From Azoarcus sp. (GTDB taxonomy: Bacteria > Pseudomonadota > Gammaproteobacteria > Burkholderiales > Rhodocyclaceae): DNA of 34,355 nucleotides. A model generated the notes under the pieces. It searched no databases, was not told the origin of the DNA, and worked only from the letters and a program-made list of their open reading frames with translations. Below, one piece after another: positions 33,401 through 34,355 of the stretch. Position 1 is the first letter of the stretch. Each line of letters begins with the position of its first letter. The stretch is taken from the NCBI GenBank assembly GCA_031274995.1, contig JAISPJ010000010.1:1-34355 (forward strand), written 5' to 3'. The position numbers and the translations under genes were made by a program.

Positions 33401-33586
33401 TTGATGACAGTATCTTCCGCTTGCCTCGGCCTCTTGCCGGCAGCCCTTTCCACGGGCATCGGCAGTCAGGTACAACGGCCTCTCGCAACGGTCGTCGTCG
33501 GCGGGATGCTGATCGGGCCGATCATGCTCCTGGTCGTGGCGCCCGCCCTTCAGGTCATGGTGACAGAATGGACAAACAAAAAATGA
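30434..33586 (+). CDS. RND efflux pump, heavy-metal (CzcA/CusA) family
   Basis: A proton-driven inner-membrane pump of 1050 residues with the twelve-helix, two-porter layout of RND proteins. The fourth helix reads VDFGIIVDSAVILVEN with acidic Asp395, Asp401 and Glu408, the charged pattern of the heavy-metal (CzcA) group rather than the drug group. Two of the three methionines that carry Cu(I)/Ag(I) in CusA have no counterpart: the second site reads GFYNAEL and the third IQEQLSG, so a Cu/Ag role is unlikely and divalent ions or another substrate are open. The start is GTG at 30434 with AAGAGA eight bases upstream. The stop overlaps the start of the outer-membrane gene (ATGA). Confidence 0.92.
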   Translation: MLKTIVSFALSRRPIILLCLLVFIGVGVAAYFKLNIEAYPNPAPVILEITAQAPGLSAEEMERYYTREMEVGLATTPGVDNIRSTSFYGLSFVRVTFKYGVDYYFAYTQAALSLQQNVNLPNGVQPEIQASSLVGEIFRYQLAGPPHFSLTDLRTLQDWVIERRLKSVPGVLQVVTWGGTTKEYNVEADMHKLEGYHVTLPDLIEAIGKANTNVGGRTLNVGEQSINIRGIGLIRDEEDIGNIVLSQSDGTPVLVKDVAKVSIGYVPRLGKAGRDEQTDVVTGIVIMNRTQQTNEVIAAVKSEVEKINIDGTLPPGVKVEPYYDRSTLVGITTHTVLKNLIFGCLLIFFIQWIFLGDLRSAVIVSAVIPFALFFSIIILVLTGESANLLSLGAVDFGIIVDSAVILVENIFRNFQKSPVEQKELLDEMEASHLSAGSRVRRGWTNRLQIIFASTLQVDRAILFFSLITIAAFLPLFTMQGMEGQIFSPMARTYAYALLGALIATFAITPVLSSFLFPDRVKEAETIFVRAIRKVYTPILDRALQNKRITVILGSIFLLIAGFLGTRIGTEFLPALEEGNLWIRSTMPTTISLEAGMEKVDRMRQILKSHPEVITVVSQHGRPDDGSDAAGFYNAELFVPLKPFSEWPRGYTKEKLVKQLQKQFEDEFPGIEFNFSQYIQDNIQEQLSGVKGANSVKIIGSDLNVLEKIADQILREMDQIKGVEDLGVFHVLGQPNLNITTDRTKAARYGLNVDDINAVVRAAAGGTVATTVLEDDRQFDLTVRLAAEYRSDIDAIRNIRIGYATSEGGKAYIPLSELATVSLDTGASFIYREHNQRYIPIKFSVRGRDLGSTVAEAQARIKQNITLPQGYRIDWAGEFESMQQAKERLAAILPITICIILVLLYALFNSLRDSLLTLAAIPFSIAGGIVALYVTGHELSISAAIGFVSIFGVSVMNGILILTYFNQLILEGKDPLDAMRHAAVERMRPVLMTVSSACLGLLPAALSTGIGSQVQRPLATVVVGGMLIGPIMLLVVAPALQVMVTEWTNKK

Positions 33587-34355
33587 ATCCGCCTTTGAGA
33601 TTCATGCTGGCTGCCGCCACCGTTATGTGCGCGGGGTGCACCGTCGGGCCTGATTTTCAGCGCCCGCAAGCGCCTCATGCCGCCGGCTACACGCCTGCCC
33701 CGCTGCCGAAGACAACCGCCTCCGTGCCGGGAACCGCCGGAGCCGCGCAAACGTTTGACACGGCACGCGATATTCCCGCAGAGTGGTGGTTTCTGTTCAA
33801 ATCGGAGCAACTCGACTCCCTGATACGCAAAGCGTTCAAGGCCAACCCGACCATCGAGTCCGCGCAGGCCGCGCTGCGTCAGGCACAAGAAAACATCCGT
33901 GCGCAAAGAGGTTTTTTCTTCCCGGCAATCAAGGGCAATTACTCGGCAACGCGCATCAAAGAATCTGCCAATACGGGGGGCGCCGGCATCTATAACCTTC
34001 ACACGGCGCAATTGTCCGTGGGGTTCGTGCCAGATGTTTTCGGCGGTAACCGCAGGCAAGTCGAATCACTTCAAGCGCAGGCGGACGCGCAACGCCTCCA
34101 ACTCGAAGCGGCCACCATCACGCTTGCTTCCAATATCGTGGCCGCCGCCATTCAGGAAGCATCAATACGGGAACAGATCGCCGCAGTCGAACGCATCATT
34201 GGATTCAACGCCCGATCCTTCGAAATCGTGAAAGGTCAGCACCGCCATGGTTATGCCTCGCGCCTCGATGTGGCAGCCCAGGAAAGTGCGCTGGCCCACG
34301 CAAAACAACTGCTTCCTCCCCTCGAGAACCAGTTCCAACAGACCCGCAATCTCAT
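33583..34355 (+). CDS. RND outer-membrane channel, NodT/OprM family (partial, runs off the window)
   Basis: The first 257 residues of an outer-membrane factor lipoprotein. The signal ends at the lipobox CAGC (Cys19), followed by the family hallmark TVGPDFQRP and the outer-membrane efflux repeat starting at EWWFLFKSEQLDSLIRKAFKANPTIESAQAAL (in part). The second repeat is cut by the window edge. Relatives are channels such as OprM and AdeC, usually paired with drug pumps rather than the CzcC type paired with metal pumps. Start ATG overlaps the pump stop by four bases. Confidence 0.9.
   Translation, partial: MNPPLRFMLAAATVMCAGCTVGPDFQRPQAPHAAGYTPAPLPKTTASVPGTAGAAQTFDTARDIPAEWWFLFKSEQLDSLIRKAFKANPTIESAQAALRQAQENIRAQRGFFFPAIKGNYSATRIKESANTGGAGIYNLHTAQLSVGFVPDVFGGNRRQVESLQAQADAQRLQLEAATITLASNIVAAAIQEASIREQIAAVERIIGFNARSFEIVKGQHRHGYASRLDVAAQESALAHAKQLLPPLENQFQQTRNL

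Noticed and set aside
1-34355. CRISPR array, prophage or insertion sequence
   Set aside because: No regularly spaced repeats, transposase, integrase or phage structural genes were seen.

Overview
The window reads as chromosomal DNA of a free-living, Gram-negative betaproteobacterium, most likely near Rhodocyclales/Nitrosomonadales. This is inferred from the gyrA-serC pair, the PrsK/PrsR/EpsB-type PEP-CTERM regulation and EPS genes, several PEP-CTERM cargo proteins, a polar-flagellum-style sigma-54 promoter before flgKL, and dRS3-like dispersed palindromes with a core of ATTCCC-N8-GGGAAT. I cannot fix the genus from sequence alone. Most genes are on the minus strand. The exceptions are the PEP-CTERM cassette at 4.4-7.7 kb, a tRNA plus two accessory genes at 20.5-22.3 kb, and the efflux operon from 29.2 kb to the right edge.

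Layout. 0.1-2.9 kb: a PaaK-type acyl-CoA ligase followed by an orphan TAXI-family binding protein. 3.1-7.7 kb: four PEP-CTERM proteins. One is on the minus strand behind a good sigma-54 promoter. Three are on the plus strand; two of these share a duplicated upstream block with an FNR-type box and all three share nearly identical 3' sorting-tag DNA. A DinJ-YafQ toxin-antitoxin module sits between the first two. 7.7-12.2 kb: a lipoprotein, serC and gyrA. 12.3-17.2 kb: an overlapping epsB-like/prsK/prsR operon (sugar transferase, histidine kinase, sigma-54 activator). 17.4-20.4 kb: rlmB and rnr. 20.5 kb: tRNA-Leu(CAG). 20.8-22.8 kb: a Zn-dependent phospholipase C-like protein and two lipoproteins. 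22.8-26.0 kb: flgK-flgL. 26.1-29.0 kb: an alpha-carbonic anhydrase in one operon with a TctD/TctE-like two-component system. 29.2-34.4 kb: a divergent tripartite RND efflux operon with heavy-metal-type features, whose outer-membrane gene runs off the window.

How the parts fit. PrsK and PrsR are the known type of regulator for PEP-CTERM genes acting with RpoN, and the minus-strand PEP-CTERM gene has a matching -24/-12 element. The plus-strand PEP-CTERM genes lack that element and carry an FNR-like box instead, which suggests two regulatory regimes for sorted surface proteins. The exosortase itself is not in the window. The carbonic anhydrase/two-component operon facing the efflux operon looks like a signal-response unit, but its signal is unknown.
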